Shown: one piece after another, positions 52,940 to 64,000 of the stretch
Numbering within the stretch: the first letter of the stretch is position 1
Layout of the letters: every line of letters starts with the position of its first letter
Translations under genes and position numbers: made by a program
Assembly: GCA_024207135.1 (NCBI GenBank)
Contig: CP042428.1
Span: 4,030,001-4,094,000, forward strand
Source: Arthrobacter sp. C2
Lineage (GTDB): Bacteria; Actinomycetota; Actinomycetes; Actinomycetales; Micrococcaceae
Reading direction: 5' to 3'
DNA: 64,000 bases
The notes under the pieces: generated by a model
What the model was told of the DNA's origin: nothing
The model's database searches: none
The model's input: the letters and a program-made list of their open reading frames with translations, nothing else

Positions 52940-53002
52940 GTGCCCCGCAAGACCTGCCCTTCCATTCCCGGTGCGGGAATGGAACACGGTCTTGCGGGGC
53001 AC
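52940..53002. terminator. Two-tier hairpin terminator between the Nudix gene and the DHA2 exporter
   Basis: Outer stem of 15 bp (52940-52954 with 52988-53002) and inner stem of 11 bp (52960-52970 with 52974-52984), both perfect. It lies between convergent gene ends and is likely bidirectional. Confidence 0.85.
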
Positions 53003-53024
53003 CGATGCCTGGTGGGGAAAACCC

Positions 53025-55425
<2,401 letters not shown>

Positions 55426-55441
<16 letters not shown>

Positions 55442-55477
55442 AGAGTGCAGTTTTGCACTATTGGTTGTTGAGTGCAA
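55426..55477. promoter_or_regulatory. Cluster of AGTGCA/TGCACT half-sites, probable TetR operator
   Basis: Four half-sites occur: TTGCACT (55426-55432), AGTGCA (55444-55449), TTGCACT (55453-55459) and AGTGCAA (55471-55477). They form a 16-bp palindrome AGTGCAGTTTTGCACT (55444-55459) and a spaced inverted pair (55453-55477). TTTGCACTATT occurs twice, 27 bp apart. The cluster overlaps the presumed start and promoter of the TetR gene. Confidence 0.65.
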
Positions 55478-55542
55478 CTTAAGTGGCATTGCTCACCGGG
55501 CCGCCTTCCCGGACCCCTCGGCCCAGGTGCCGGTACATGCAA

Positions 55543-55593
55543 GCGGCGGCCCGCCGGGGAAGGGAAATGGAACCTTCCTGGACGGGCCGCCGC
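55543..55593 (-). terminator. Two-tier hairpin after fumC
   Basis: An 11-bp outer stem (55543-55553 with 55583-55593) and an inner GGAAGG/CCTTCC stem (55558-55563 with 55573-55578), 24 nt downstream of the fumC stop on the minus strand. Confidence 0.7.
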
Positions 55594-55616
55594 GGACCGG
55601 GGATGCTGCGTGGGCG

Positions 55617-57029
55617 TCAGTGCTTGCCGGTCATGGTGGTGACATCGAGCAGCTCGTCGAGCTGTGCCTCGGTCACCTCGCCGCGCTCCACGAAGCCCAG
55701 GGCCACGGTCGCCTCGCGCACGGTGAGACCGTCGGCGACGGCCTTCTTGGCGATCTTCGCGGCGTTCTCGTAGCCGATGAGCTTGTTCAGCGGGGTGACG
55801 ATGGAGGGGGAGGCCTCGGCCAGGAAGCGGGCGCGCTCCACGTTCGCGGTGATCCCGTCGACCATCTTCTCGGCCATGACCCGGCTGGTGTTGCCCAGCA
55901 GGCGGATGGACTCGAGCAGGTTCGAGGCCATCACCGGGATGCCCACGTTCAGCTCGAACGCCCCGTTGGTCCCGGACCAGGCAATCGCGGTGTCGTTGCC
56001 GATCACCTGCGCCGCGACCATGATCGCGGCCTCGGAGATCACCGGGTTGACCTTGCCCGGCATGATCGAGGAGCCCGGCTGCAGGTCGGGGATGGCGATC
56101 TCGCCCAGCCCGGTGTTCGGTCCCGAGCCCATCCAACGCAAATCGTTGTTGATCTTCATCAGCGAGATCGCGATGTTGCGCAGCTGGGCGGAGGCCTCGA
56201 TGAGCCCGTCGCGGTTGGCCTGGGCCTCGAAGTGGTTCCGGGCCTCGGTCAGCGGCAGCCCGGTGTCCTCGGCAAGCAGCTCGATGACGCGCTCCGGGAA
56301 CCCGTCAGGGGTGTTGATGCCGGTGCCCACCGCGGTGCCGCCCAGCGGCACCTCGGCCACCCGCGGCAGCGAGGCCATGATGCGCTCGACGCCGTAGCGC
56401 ATCTGCGCGGCGTAGCCGCCGAATTCCTGGCCCAGGGTCACCGGGGTCGCGTCCATCAGGTGGGTGCGCCCGGACTTCACCACGTCCTTGAACTGAACCG
56501 CCTTGGCCTCCAGCGAGGCCGCCAGGACCTCGAGGCCCGGGATCACGTCGCCCAGCAGTCCGGCGGTTGCCGCGACGTGCACCGAGGTGGGGAAGACGTC
56601 GTTGGAGGACTGGGACGCATTGACGTGGTCGTTGGGATGCACGATGGTCTCGGATCCGGCCGCGGCGAGCGCGCGGGTCGCCAGCTCGGCGAGGACCTCG
56701 TTCATGTTCATGTTGCTCGAGGTGCCCGAGCCGGTCTGGAACACGTCGATGGGGAAATGCTCGTCGTACTTGTTGTCCGCGACCTCGTCCGCGGCCTCGA
56801 CGATCGCCAGTGCACGCTCGGCATCAAGCACCCGGAGCTCCAGGTTGGCCAGCGCCGCGGCCTTCTTCACCTGGGCCAGCGCCCGGATGTGCGCGGGCTC
56901 CAGCTTCTTGCCGGAAATCGGGAAGTTCTCCACGGCCCTTTGGGTCTGCGCCCGGTAGAGGGCGGCGGCCGGTACCCGGACCTCGCCCATGGTGTCGTGT
57001 TCAATGCGGAAGTCAACAGAAGTGTCCAT
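55617..57029 (-). CDS. fumC: Class II fumarate hydratase
   Basis: A 470-residue homotetrameric enzyme interconverting fumarate and malate in the TCA cycle, without an iron-sulfur cluster. The superfamily signature is [11 protein letters not shown], with [14 protein letters not shown] and the catalytic His region [17 protein letters not shown] 57029 is chosen: it begins [17 protein letters not shown], as usual for the family, whereas the longer upstream frame is Arg/Cys-rich and non-coding in character. The upstream region contains the terminator of the carbonic anhydrase gene, so fumC has its own promoter. Confidence 0.96.
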   Translation of the reverse strand: MDTSVDFRIEHDTMGEVRVPAAALYRAQTQRAVENFPISGKKLEPAHIRALAQVKKAAALANLELRVLDAERALAIVEAADEVADNKYDEHFPIDVFQTGSGTSSNMNMNEVLAELATRALAAAGSETIVHPNDHVNASQSSNDVFPTSVHVAATAGLLGDVIPGLEVLAASLEAKAVQFKDVVKSGRTHLMDATPVTLGQEFGGYAAQMRYGVERIMASLPRVAEVPLGGTAVGTGINTPDGFPERVIELLAEDTGLPLTEARNHFEAQANRDGLIEASAQLRNIAISLMKINNDLRWMGSGPNTGLGEIAIPDLQPGSSIMPGKVNPVISEAAIMVAAQVIGNDTAIAWSGTNGAFELNVGIPVMASNLLESIRLLGNTSRVMAEKMVDGITANVERARFLAEASPSIVTPLNKLIGYENAAKIAKKAVADGLTVREATVALGFVERGEVTEAQLDELLDVTTMTGKH

Positions 57030-57138
57030 GTCACCCACGGTACGCCCGAAGCCCCCGCTTCGGCAGTGGCCGGGCGCACAGTTCCTGCGAACGGCGAACA
57101 CGGGAATAAAAGCCAGCTTGGTGCACCTCGCGCGCATG

Positions 57139-57172
57139 AAAAAACCGGCCGGCTCCCGGGGGCCGGCCGGTT
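57139..57172 (-). terminator. Intrinsic terminator after the carbonic anhydrase gene
   Basis: An 11-bp stem (57162-57172 with 57143-57153) read on the minus strand, ending in TTTTTT. Confidence 0.88.
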
Positions 57173-57187
57173 CCAGGACGGTGGTGC

Positions 57188-57832
57188 CTAGAGCACGCCG
57201 AAACCGGAAACCATTTCCGCCTTGCCCTCGGCCAGGCGGTAGGTCACCCCGATGACCGCGGTGCGGCCCTCGTCGATGGCGGAGGAAATGATCCGGGACT
57301 GTTCGACCAGGCGGTGGGTGGTCTGCTGCACGTGCTCCACCACGGTGGTGTTCACGTCGCGGATGCCGTTGCGGCGGGCGGTGATCACCGACGGGGTGAT
57401 GTGCTCAACCAGGTCGCGGATGAAGCCCGGCGGCATGGTTCCGCTTTCCACCGAATCGATGGTGGCCGTCACCGCGCCGCAGGAGTCGTGGCCCAGGACC
57501 ACGATCAGCGGGACGTTGAGCATGGCCACCGAGTACTCAAGCGAGCCCAGCGCCGCCGAGTCGATCACGTGCCCGGCGGTGCGCACCACGAAGACATCGC
57601 CCAGGCCGAGGTCGAAGATGATTTCCGCCGCGAGGCGCGAGTCCGAGCAGCCGAAGATCACGGCGAAGGGGTGCTGCTTGTCGACCAGGAACTGGCGGCG
57701 CAACGCATCCTGGTTCGGGTGGTCGGTGTGCCCGGCAACGAAACGGGAATTTCCTTCACGCAATCTCCGCCAGGCCTGGGCGGGGGTCAACTGTACGTGG
57801 TCGGCGAATGCCTCGGCTTCGGGTGGGTTCAT
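57188..57832 (-). CDS. Beta-class carbonic anhydrase
   Basis: A 214-residue zinc enzyme hydrating CO2 to bicarbonate. The zinc ligands lie in GCSDSR (Cys, Asp-Arg dyad) and GHDSCGAV (His, Cys). Flanking motifs [17 protein letters not shown] fit the family. ATG 57832 is preferred because a TATGCT -10 ends 7 nt upstream, implying a leaderless mRNA; ATG 57844 would overlap that -10. A terminator follows, so it is monocistronic. Confidence 0.93.
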   Translation of the reverse strand: MNPPEAEAFADHVQLTPAQAWRRLREGNSRFVAGHTDHPNQDALRRQFLVDKQHPFAVIFGCSDSRLAAEIIFDLGLGDVFVVRTAGHVIDSAALGSLEYSVAMLNVPLIVVLGHDSCGAVTATIDSVESGTMPPGFIRDLVEHITPSVITARRNGIRDVNTTVVEHVQQTTHRLVEQSRIISSAIDEGRTAVIGVTYRLAEGKAEMVSGFGVL

Positions 57833-57839
57833 GTTTTTT

Positions 57840-57845
57840 AGCATA
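57840..57845 (-). promoter_or_regulatory. -10 element of the carbonic anhydrase gene
   Basis: TATGCT on the minus strand, 7 nt before ATG 57832, no RBS. Confidence 0.55.
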
Positions 57846-58003
57846 GACGCAACACCGGTGCCGGGTTGAAACCCATGTGTTTCGTGAAGCCCCGTGGAAA
57901 CGCTATCCCGCGGCGCGCCGGGGACGTCGGATGTGGGGAAAGTCTCATGCTTGCCGTGGTGTCCGCCGAACGCCGCGTCCGGAATGCAGCGGGCAATGGA
58001 CCG

Positions 58004-58690
58004 CTAGTTGGCCGGGATCTCGCGCTGGGCCAGGCCGGCGAGCTTCTCCAGGGGTTCGGTGCCGCTGTCGCTGGAGAGCACGATGGTGGATTGGCCGCGC
58101 GTGGCGATCAACACCTGGGTTTTCTCCTTCTTCCGCAGCTCCCACTCGGTCCCGTCCACGGTGTGGGTGCCCGCGGGGGTAGCGCCCTGGGTCACGGCGG
58201 CCAGCCACGACGGGTTGGTCTTGGCGGTCTGGCGGACCCACACGAACTTGTCGTCCTTGGTGACGACGCCGAACTCCCAGTACTTGATCCCGTCGACGTT
58301 CTTGGTGATCCAGCGTGCAAAGTTCACGTAGTCGCCCTCGGGCAGGTTCGGGGCCCACGGGGTGAAATCGGCGTCGGGGGCGGCCTGCGAGGCGACAGCG
58401 GCGATGTCAACGGGCGCGCGGTAGGTGTCGGCCTTGTTTGGCGGGTTGATCAGGATCACGGGAACCGCCACGGCCACGGTGAGCACCACCGAGATGATCA
58501 TGCCCTTGAGTGTCTGGTTGGCCCGCTTGGCCTGTGAGGGGGTCAGCAGCGGCTTCGGGGCCGGTTCCTGGCCGGTGTCAGGCACCTGGCCGGCGGCGTT
58601 CGACGGCACGGCGGTGTCCACCGTGGCCGGGGTCTCGGTCGGCTCTGGGGTGTTTGCGGGCACGGCGGGGCTTTCGGGGTGTTCACTCAC
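58004..58690 (-). CDS. DUF4245 membrane protein
   Basis: A 228-residue conserved actinobacterial protein. A Pro/Glu/Thr/Ala-rich cytoplasmic N-terminus (~60 residues) is followed by one membrane helix ([19 protein letters not shown]) and an extracytoplasmic DUF4245 domain ([15 protein letters not shown] ... [15 protein letters not shown]). Its function is unknown, but it is almost always next to glpX in this group, as here, where it is divergent. GTG 58690 is chosen; the ATG at 58708 is an alternative, and the longer frame before it is not coding in character. Confidence 0.82.
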   Translation of the reverse strand: MSEHPESPAVPANTPEPTETPATVDTAVPSNAAGQVPDTGQEPAPKPLLTPSQAKRANQTLKGMIISVVLTVAVAVPVILINPPNKADTYRAPVDIAAVASQAAPDADFTPWAPNLPEGDYVNFARWITKNVDGIKYWEFGVVTKDDKFVWVRQTAKTNPSWLAAVTQGATPAGTHTVDGTEWELRKKEKTQVLIATRGQSTIVLSSDSGTEPLEKLAGLAQREIPAN

Positions 58691-58863
58691 CCCTCCATTC
58701 TCGCCCATGGCACCCGCAGAATCTAAACAGGCCCGGCGCCGGCCGCCGCCCCGGGATGGCACGAAACGCAAGTCGGTGCCGAAAGGGCGTAATTGACCTC
58801 GGGAGATATGATGGACGGTGTTGGCCCCCGGCAAACGAACAGATCTCAACGACGAGGAAGACC

Positions 58864-59886
58864 GTGACTGAAGCCACGAATTTTGCCCACCTGTCCCCAC
58901 GACTTTCAGTTGGCGACGCCGAACCGGACCGCAACCTTGCCCTTGAGCTGGTGCGCGCGACCGAGGCCGCTGCCATTGCCTCGAGCCCCTGGGTTGGGTT
59001 CGGCGACAAGAATGCCGCCGACGGCGCGGCCGTCGACGCCATGCGCTCGCTGCTGTCCACCGTCTCCTTCAATGGCGTCGTCGTCATCGGCGAGGGCGAG
59101 AAGGATGAAGCCCCCATGCTGTTCAACGGCGAACGCGTGGGCGACGGAACCGGCGCCGAGTGCGACGTTGCCGTTGACCCGATCGACGGCACCCGACTGG
59201 CCGCCCTGGGCATCAACAACGCCCTCTCGGTGCTGGCCGTGGCCGACCGCGGTTCGATGTTCGACCCCTCCGCGGTCTTCTACATGGAAAAGCTGGTCAC
59301 CGGCCCCGAGGCCGCCGAGCTGGTCGACCTGCGCCTGCCGGTCAAGCAGAACCTGCACCTGATCGCCAAGGCCAAGGGCAAGAAGGTTTCCCAGATCACC
59401 GTGTGCATCCTGGATCGCCCGCGCCACGCGGGGCTGGTCGATGAGATCCGTGCCGCCGGCGCACGCACCAAGTTCATCATGGACGGCGACGTCGCCGGCG
59501 CCATTGCCGCGACCCGCGAGGGCACCGGCGTGGACGCGCTGATGGGCATCGGCGGAACCCCCGAGGGCATCGTCACCGCGTGCGCCATCAAGTCGCTGGG
59601 CGGGATCATCCAGGGCCGCCTGTGGCCCACGGACGACGACGAGAAGCAGAAGGCCATCGACGCCGGCCACGACCTGGACCGCGTGCTGACCACCAACGAC
59701 CTGGTGACCAGCGACAACTGCTACTTCGCCGCCACCGGCATCACCGACGGCGACCTGCTGCGCGGGGTGCGCTACAAGAACGGCCGCATCCACACCCAGT
59801 CGATCGTGATGCGCTCGAAGTCGGGCACCATCCGCTTCGTCGAGGGCGAGCACCAGTCCGACAAGTGGGAAGCCTACACCCGCTAA
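58864..59886 (+). CDS. glpX: Class II fructose-1,6-bisphosphatase
   Basis: A 340-residue gluconeogenic phosphatase converting fructose 1,6-bisphosphate to fructose 6-phosphate, the main FBPase of actinobacteria. The metal/phosphate motifs are [12 protein letters not shown] and [12 protein letters not shown], with [14 protein letters not shown] and the C-terminal [16 protein letters not shown] 58864 follows GAGGAAG. TATGAT (58807-58812) is the likely -10. A strong terminator separates it from the convergent manA. Confidence 0.95.
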   Translation: MTEATNFAHLSPRLSVGDAEPDRNLALELVRATEAAAIASSPWVGFGDKNAADGAAVDAMRSLLSTVSFNGVVVIGEGEKDEAPMLFNGERVGDGTGAECDVAVDPIDGTRLAALGINNALSVLAVADRGSMFDPSAVFYMEKLVTGPEAAELVDLRLPVKQNLHLIAKAKGKKVSQITVCILDRPRHAGLVDEIRAAGARTKFIMDGDVAGAIAATREGTGVDALMGIGGTPEGIVTACAIKSLGGIIQGRLWPTDDDEKQKAIDAGHDLDRVLTTNDLVTSDNCYFAATGITDGDLLRGVRYKNGRIHTQSIVMRSKSGTIRFVEGEHQSDKWEAYTR

Positions 59887-59909
59887 AACCCATGGCGGCC
59901 CTGCCGCTT

Positions 59910-59964
59910 AACGCCGCGGGGCCCGACAGGAAGTTCATTCCTGTCGGGCCCCGCGGCGTTTTTT
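59910..59964. terminator. Long perfect terminator between glpX and manA
   Basis: A 23-bp perfect stem (59910-59932 with 59938-59960), 5-nt loop, then TTTTTT on the plus strand, serving glpX. It lies 12 nt from the end of convergent manA and may also act there. Confidence 0.95.
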
Positions 59965-59975
59965 GCCTTGGGCGC

Positions 59976-61223
59976 CTATGGCACCGGCTGCGGAGTCACG
60001 GCAAACGCGCGGCCCGCGGAGTTCGCGCTGCGCCGGGCCATGGCGGGGGCCTCGTTGGCGCCGATGAACAGCGAGTCGCCTCGGCGCAGCAGCTCGTCCC
60101 CGCGCGGGGTGTCGATGAGCACCTCGCCGGCGACGCACAGCACGATCACCGGGCCGTTGGCGGCCACCGGCACGTCCCCGCCGCCCATGTCGGTGGCGTC
60201 GGCGACGGCGTCAAGCTCGATGTGCTGGAGCTGGAACTCGGCAAAGGGCGGGGTGAAGACCTGCTGGCCGTACATGGTCGTCTCGGGCTCGAGCAGCGGG
60301 ACGCCCAGGGCCTCGAAACGCGTGATGCGCAGCAGCTCGGGCACGTCGATGTGCTTGGGCGTCAGCCCGCCGCGCAGCACGTTGTCGGAGTTGGCCATGA
60401 CCTCCACGCCGAGCCCGCGCAGGTACGCGTGCATGTTCCCGGCATCCAGGTAGATGGCCTGCCCCGGGGCCAGCACCACCAGGTTCAGCAACAGCGAGAC
60501 CAGCACCCCGATGTCGTTCGGATAGTGCTCGTTGATCCGCGGCAGCTCCGCCAGCGAGACATGTTCGGCCAATGCCGGGTGGGCCTTCACCGCGGCGACG
60601 GCGGCCGCCACCAGGTTTCCCGGTTCCGGGGTCCCGCCCAGCAGGTACTCGCAGGTCGAGCTCAGTGCTTCGGCCTCGACGGGGTTGGAGAGCAGCTCCA
60701 CGATCCGGGCGCAGGTTGCCGCGTTTGGCCCATCCAGCACGGCACCCAGGGAACGGAAGAGTTCGGCGGTCGCGGCGGGGGAGCGGAAGCCGCTCAGGGC
60801 CGCGAAATCGGAGAGGGCATAGATCATTTCCGGCTTGTGCGAGCCGTCCCGGTAGTTCCGGTGCGGCGCGTCGGCGGGCAGGCCCGCGGCGTTCTCGGCC
60901 TCGAAGCCGGCGGCCGCCTGCTGCGCGGAGGGGTGCACCTGGATGGACAGCGGCTTGCCGGCGGCCAGCAGCTTCATCAGGAACGGCAGCTGGCCGTAGG
61001 CCTGTGCGACCTCCGGGCCAAGCAGTCCTTGGGGGTCGGCGGCAATCAACCGGTCCAGGCCGGTGGCCTCGCCGCCGTCCGGCGTCAGGGAAGGGGCCGA
61101 GGGGTGGGCTCCGAGCCACATCTCGGCCTCGGGCCTGCCGCTGGGAGCGGTTCCCAAAAGACCGGCAATGGCGCCGGTGGATCCCCAGGCATAATCACGG
61201 ATGGTGTTTGTCAGGCGATACAT
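59976..61223 (-). CDS. manA: Mannose-6-phosphate isomerase (type I)
   Basis: A 415-residue cupin-type zinc enzyme interconverting mannose 6-phosphate and fructose 6-phosphate, supplying GDP-mannose and mannosylated envelope compounds. Visible motifs are KPLSIQVHPS (zinc His), HKPEMIYAL (zinc Glu) and YLDAGNMHAYLRGLGVEVMANSDN, the type I signature. The N-terminus reads YRLTNTIRDYAWGS. Two adjacent ATGs occur; 61223 has better spacing from AAAGGA. It starts 31 nt after the LCP gene stop in the same direction. Confidence 0.94.
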   Translation of the reverse strand: MYRLTNTIRDYAWGSTGAIAGLLGTAPSGRPEAEMWLGAHPSAPSLTPDGGEATGLDRLIAADPQGLLGPEVAQAYGQLPFLMKLLAAGKPLSIQVHPSAQQAAAGFEAENAAGLPADAPHRNYRDGSHKPEMIYALSDFAALSGFRSPAATAELFRSLGAVLDGPNAATCARIVELLSNPVEAEALSSTCEYLLGGTPEPGNLVAAAVAAVKAHPALAEHVSLAELPRINEHYPNDIGVLVSLLLNLVVLAPGQAIYLDAGNMHAYLRGLGVEVMANSDNVLRGGLTPKHIDVPELLRITRFEALGVPLLEPETTMYGQQVFTPPFAEFQLQHIELDAVADATDMGGGDVPVAANGPVIVLCVAGEVLIDTPRGDELLRRGDSLFIGANEAPAMARRSANSAGRAFAVTPQPVP

Positions 61224-61254
61224 CATGGTCCTTTGGCATGGGAAGGGGCCCAGG

Positions 61255-62883
61255 TCAGGGCACGGAACACTCGTTGTTGTTGGCGGCAATCTTTTCCAGC
61301 AAGTCCGTGCGGCCGATCTGTTCCAGGGTCACCAGGTACCTCTCGGTCAGCTCCGAGCCATCGGCCTGTGCGGTGGGCGCGTCGGAGGGCACCACGGAGA
61401 TCTTCCCGGGCTCGGAGTTGCGCTTGCTGCCCGGATCCGAGCCCGAGGAGGCCGAGGATTCGGCGGAATCGGACTTCTTGGTCGCCTCGGCGCTCTTCTT
61501 GGCCGGGGCCTTGGAGGCCGCTGCGCCCGATTGCGCGGCGATCAAGTCCTGGATGCGGGTGTGGATCGCGTCGAAGTCCGGGTACGTGGAGAACTTGTCC
61601 GCGGCCGACCCGAAGTCCGGCGCGCCCAGGGTCAGGCGCTTGAACGGGGTGGCGCGGGCCTTGTCGGCCAGGTTCAGGAAGGAGCCGAGCTGCTGCTGCG
61701 GGATGTCGGTTTCCACCAGCTGCTCGCCGGCATCCATGAGCGAGGTGAAACGCGTGAGGATGGTCTTGGGGCTGAACTGGGAAATCATGGCCTGCTGCAG
61801 GCACTGCTGGCGGGCGATGCGGTGGTAGTCGGTGGTGAAGTCGCGGGAGCGGGCAAACCACAGGGCCTGCTTGCCGGTGAAGTGGTGCTCGCCGGGGGCG
61901 AACCAATGGGTGTTCACCGAGGAATTGGGCCAGGCCTTGCCGTTGTAGGGGACCCAGCCGCCCGAATCCACGGTGACCCCGCCCATGGCGTTGATGAAGC
62001 CGGCGAACCCGGCCATGTCGATCATCACGTAGGACTGGACCTTCAGGCCCGTGGTGCCCTCGATGGCCTCCATGGTTGCCTGCGCCCCGGGGTTTGCGAC
62101 GCCGGGATAGAGGTCGGCGTGGTTGTCGGTGGCATCGCGGTAGATCGCGTTGAACAGGCACTCGTCGCCGCAGTTGTACCCGGTGGGGTACACCTCGCGC
62201 ATGGGGGAGTCCTTGGAGAACTGGGCGTTCTGGAAGTTGCGCGGGATCGAGATCAGCAGCGACTTGCCGGTCTTGGCATCGACACTAAGCAGCGACATCG
62301 AGTCGGTGCGCACGCCCTCGCGGTTCCCGGCCGAGTCGGCGCCGAACACCGCGATGTTGTAGCGCCCGTCCACGGGCTTGAACGCCGGTCCGGCGGAGAA
62401 GACGTTGGAAATGGTTTCGCGGCCCTTGTTCAGCACGAACGCGCCGTAGCCCAGCGACCCGGTGATGGCCAGGGCCAGCACCAACAGCGTGGCGGTGAGC
62501 CCGATGCGGGCCCCGGGGGCCAGGTACTTGGGCCGGATGATTGCCAGGGTGTTCAGGAACATCAACAACCAGCCGGCGGCCAGCACCACCAGCAGCACCG
62601 AGGCCCCCAGCTGGACCCAGGCCTGGGCGAAGAAGCCCAGCAGCCAGTCGCGCTTGAACAGCGCGACGCCCAGAACCAGCAGCAGCAGCGCCCAGCAGGC
62701 CAGGGTGATGCGCATGACGAACCCGCCCAGGGCGCGCTTGCCCGAGACCCATTGGGCGCTGCCTGGGAAGAAGACTGTCAGCAGCAGCAGGAACAGTGCG
62801 CGCTTGGAACGCACCGGCGCGGGAGCCGAGACGGCGTCCGGGAGCAGGTCCGGGTTGCGGGAGTGGTGGCGGCTCGATGTCAT
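61255..62883 (-). CDS. LytR-CpsA-Psr (LCP) family cell-wall ligase
   Basis: A 542-residue membrane-bound phosphotransferase expected to attach wall polymers to peptidoglycan. The N-terminal ~200 residues contain about four hydrophobic helices (unlike the single helix of classic LCPs). The catalytic LCP domain (~205-430) follows: NIAVFGADSAGNREGVRTDSM, SLLISIPRN, FINAMGGVTVDSGG and ARSRDFTTDYHRIARQQ contain the conserved Arg and Asp residues. The tail is Ser/Lys/Ala-rich. ATG 62883 follows AAGGA. It lies between purE and manA, in the same direction as both. Confidence 0.9.
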   Translation of the reverse strand: MTSSRHHSRNPDLLPDAVSAPAPVRSKRALFLLLLTVFFPGSAQWVSGKRALGGFVMRITLACWALLLLVLGVALFKRDWLLGFFAQAWVQLGASVLLVVLAAGWLLMFLNTLAIIRPKYLAPGARIGLTATLLVLALAITGSLGYGAFVLNKGRETISNVFSAGPAFKPVDGRYNIAVFGADSAGNREGVRTDSMSLLSVDAKTGKSLLISIPRNFQNAQFSKDSPMREVYPTGYNCGDECLFNAIYRDATDNHADLYPGVANPGAQATMEAIEGTTGLKVQSYVMIDMAGFAGFINAMGGVTVDSGGWVPYNGKAWPNSSVNTHWFAPGEHHFTGKQALWFARSRDFTTDYHRIARQQCLQQAMISQFSPKTILTRFTSLMDAGEQLVETDIPQQQLGSFLNLADKARATPFKRLTLGAPDFGSAADKFSTYPDFDAIHTRIQDLIAAQSGAAASKAPAKKSAEATKKSDSAESSASSGSDPGSKRNSEPGKISVVPSDAPTAQADGSELTERYLVTLEQIGRTDLLEKIAANNNECSVP

Positions 62884-62890
62884 GGGGTCC

Positions 62891-63424
62891 TTAGGTGCCG
62901 GGGGTTTCGGCGGCGACGGCGGCCCGCAGCGCGGCGCCCTTGTCGGCGGCGACCTGCCGCAGGGTCCCTGCGAAGTCGATGAGCTGTTCCTGGAGCCGGG
63001 CGGCGAACTCGTCGGTGCCGGCGGCGAGCATGCGTACGGCCAGCAGGCCGGCATTGCGCGCCCCCCCGATGGACACGGTGGCCACGGGGACGCCCGCGGG
63101 CATCTGCACGATGGACAGCAGCGAATCCATGCCGTCCAGGGTCTTCAGCGGCACCGGGACGCCGATAACCGGCAGCGGGGTGACCGAGGCGAGCATGCCC
63201 GGCAGGTGGGCGGCGCCGCCGGCTCCGGCGATGATCACGCGGATGCCGCGGCTGTGGGCTGCCTTGCCGTAGGCGATCATGTCCTCGGGCATGCGGTGCG
63301 CGGAGACCACGTCGGCCTCGAAGGGGATGGAAAATTCGCGCAGGGCCTCGGCTGCCAGCTTCATCACGGGCCAGTCCGAGTCCGAGCCCATGACCAGGCC
63401 TACAAGCGGTGCGGGAGTGCTCAA
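62891..63424 (-). CDS. purE: N5-carboxyaminoimidazole ribonucleotide mutase
   Basis: A 177-residue class I PurE that converts N5-CAIR to CAIR in purine synthesis. The substrate motifs are [20 protein letters not shown] and [15 protein letters not shown], followed by [15 protein letters not shown]. The start is TTG 63424, which overlaps the purK stop (TTGA), so the two are coupled. AAGGA stands upstream. Works with PurK, encoded by the preceding gene. Confidence 0.95.
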   Translation of the reverse strand: MSTPAPLVGLVMGSDSDWPVMKLAAEALREFSIPFEADVVSAHRMPEDMIAYGKAAHSRGIRVIIAGAGGAAHLPGMLASVTPLPVIGVPVPLKTLDGMDSLLSIVQMPAGVPVATVSIGGARNAGLLAVRMLAAGTDEFAARLQEQLIDFAGTLRQVAADKGAALRAAVAAETPGT

Positions 63425-64000
63425 GAGGTGTGTCCTTCGACGGAGGTGGCGGTGGCGGGTGCCGCTGAGGGCACGCCGTCACGGATCAGGGAGGCCACGG
63501 CGTTGGCCCGGTCGCGCAGCGAATCGACCGATTCGCCGGGCTCGGAAACCACATTGACGTGGCCGATCTTGCGTCCCGGGCGCACGGACTTGCCGTAGGC
63601 GTGGACCTTTACGCGCGGTTCGGCGGCCAGTGCGGCGTTGAACGCGGTGAACAGGTCCTGGTTGGCCCCGCCGAGGTAGTTCTTCATCACGGTGGTTTCG
63701 GCCAGCGCGTCGGTAGCGCCCAGCGGCAGGTCAAGGACCGCGCGCAGGTGCTGCTCGAACTGGCTGGTGATCGAACCGTTCATGGTCCAGTGCCCGGTGT
63801 TGTGCGGGCGCATGGCCAGTTCGTTGATCACGAACCCGGCACCGATGCCGGGGGTCTCAAAGAGTTCCGCCGCCATCACTCCGGTGACGCCGAAGGCGTC
63901 GGCGATCTTCAGGGCCGCGTCCTTCGCGGCCCGGGCGACGTCCTCGGGCAGGTCCTTGGCCGGGGCGATGACCTCGTCGCAGACGCCGTCGACCTGGATG
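63421..64000 (-). CDS. purK: N5-carboxyaminoimidazole ribonucleotide synthase, C-terminal part only
   Basis: The 3' end of an ATP-grasp enzyme that carboxylates AIR to N5-CAIR with ATP and bicarbonate. The frame is open to the window edge, with the N-terminal part outside. Visible ATP-grasp motifs are VMAAELFET and [14 protein letters not shown], the latter typical of PurK, followed by the C-terminal domain with MKNYLGG and the [17 protein letters not shown] region. About 193 of a usual ~380 residues are in the window. The stop overlaps the purE start. Confidence 0.93.
   Translation of the reverse strand, partial: IQVDGVCDEVIAPAKDLPEDVARAAKDAALKIADAFGVTGVMAAELFETPGIGAGFVINELAMRPHNTGHWTMNGSITSQFEQHLRAVLDLPLGATDALAETTVMKNYLGGANQDLFTAFNAALAAEPRVKVHAYGKSVRPGRKIGHVNVVSEPGESVDSLRDRANAVASLIRDGVPSAAPATATSVEGHTS

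Noticed and set aside
58691-58900. Longer N-terminus for the DUF4245 protein
   Set aside because: The extra 70 codons are Ser/Arg-rich, overlap the glpX start region on the other strand and lack family resemblance.

Overview
The window is chromosomal DNA from a high-GC actinobacterium. The gene content points to the Micrococcaceae (Arthrobacter, Paeniglutamicibacter or a relative): mycothiol S-conjugate amidase, GreA, DUF4307, DUF4245, DUF501 and DivIC/FtsB-type genes in the usual actinobacterial neighbourhoods, GTG and TTG starts, and a choline oxidase that closely resembles the Arthrobacter enzyme. No species was assigned.

Layout. 1-2696: end of a betaine-aldehyde dehydrogenase and a full choline oxidase (choline to glycine betaine). 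2798-4080: a 26-codon leader ORF coupled to an M20 amidohydrolase. 4354-11555: nucleoside uptake and salvage (BMP-type lipoprotein, double-ABC ATPase, two permeases, cytidine deaminase, thymidine phosphorylase), followed by a DedA membrane protein. 12520-22383: a probable inserted island flanked by 66-bp direct repeats (65/66 identical, 9,798 bp apart); the right copy carries the promoter of adenosine deaminase (add). The island holds a decayed IS1380-type transposase and a seven-gene operon: MFS transporter, FGGY kinase, GlpD-like dehydrogenase, alkyl-DHAP-synthase-like flavoprotein, GlpP-type antiterminator, a small ABM-type protein and a zinc alcohol dehydrogenase. 22387-30351: add, mazG, eno, divIC/ftsB, DUF501, ppx/gppA and a membrane-anchored subtilase. 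30394-31813: type II NADH dehydrogenase behind a Rex-like operator. 31977-32058: tRNA-Leu(UAA). 32658-38178: a branched-chain-amino-acid-type ABC system, with the binding protein convergent to livF-livG-livM-livH. 38757-52912: mostly housekeeping genes (BI-1 protein, AI-2E protein, threonine dehydratase, greA, mca, DUF255 protein, hemolysin III, isoprenyl synthase, PIN-PhoH, prepilin peptidase, Nudix). 53025-64000: DHA2 exporter with a TetR regulator, fumC, carbonic anhydrase, DUF4245, glpX, manA, an LCP protein, purE and the 3' part of purK.

The most notable system is the island operon. Its leader contains a textbook intrinsic terminator (13850-13898) and a competing upstream hairpin (13837-13866) that takes bases from the terminator stem. 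The operon also encodes its own GlpP-family protein, the family known in Bacillus as a glycerol-3-phosphate-responsive antiterminator. The sequence therefore suggests a self-contained catabolic island controlled by transcription antitermination. The kinase has Ala where glycerol kinase has the glycerol-binding Glu84, so the substrate may not be glycerol.

Several promoters (add, ndh, hemolysin III, carbonic anhydrase, the A24 peptidase and its divergent neighbour) place a -10 hexamer only 6-7 nt before the start codon, implying leaderless mRNAs; this was used to choose starts. Strong intrinsic terminators separate most transcription units.
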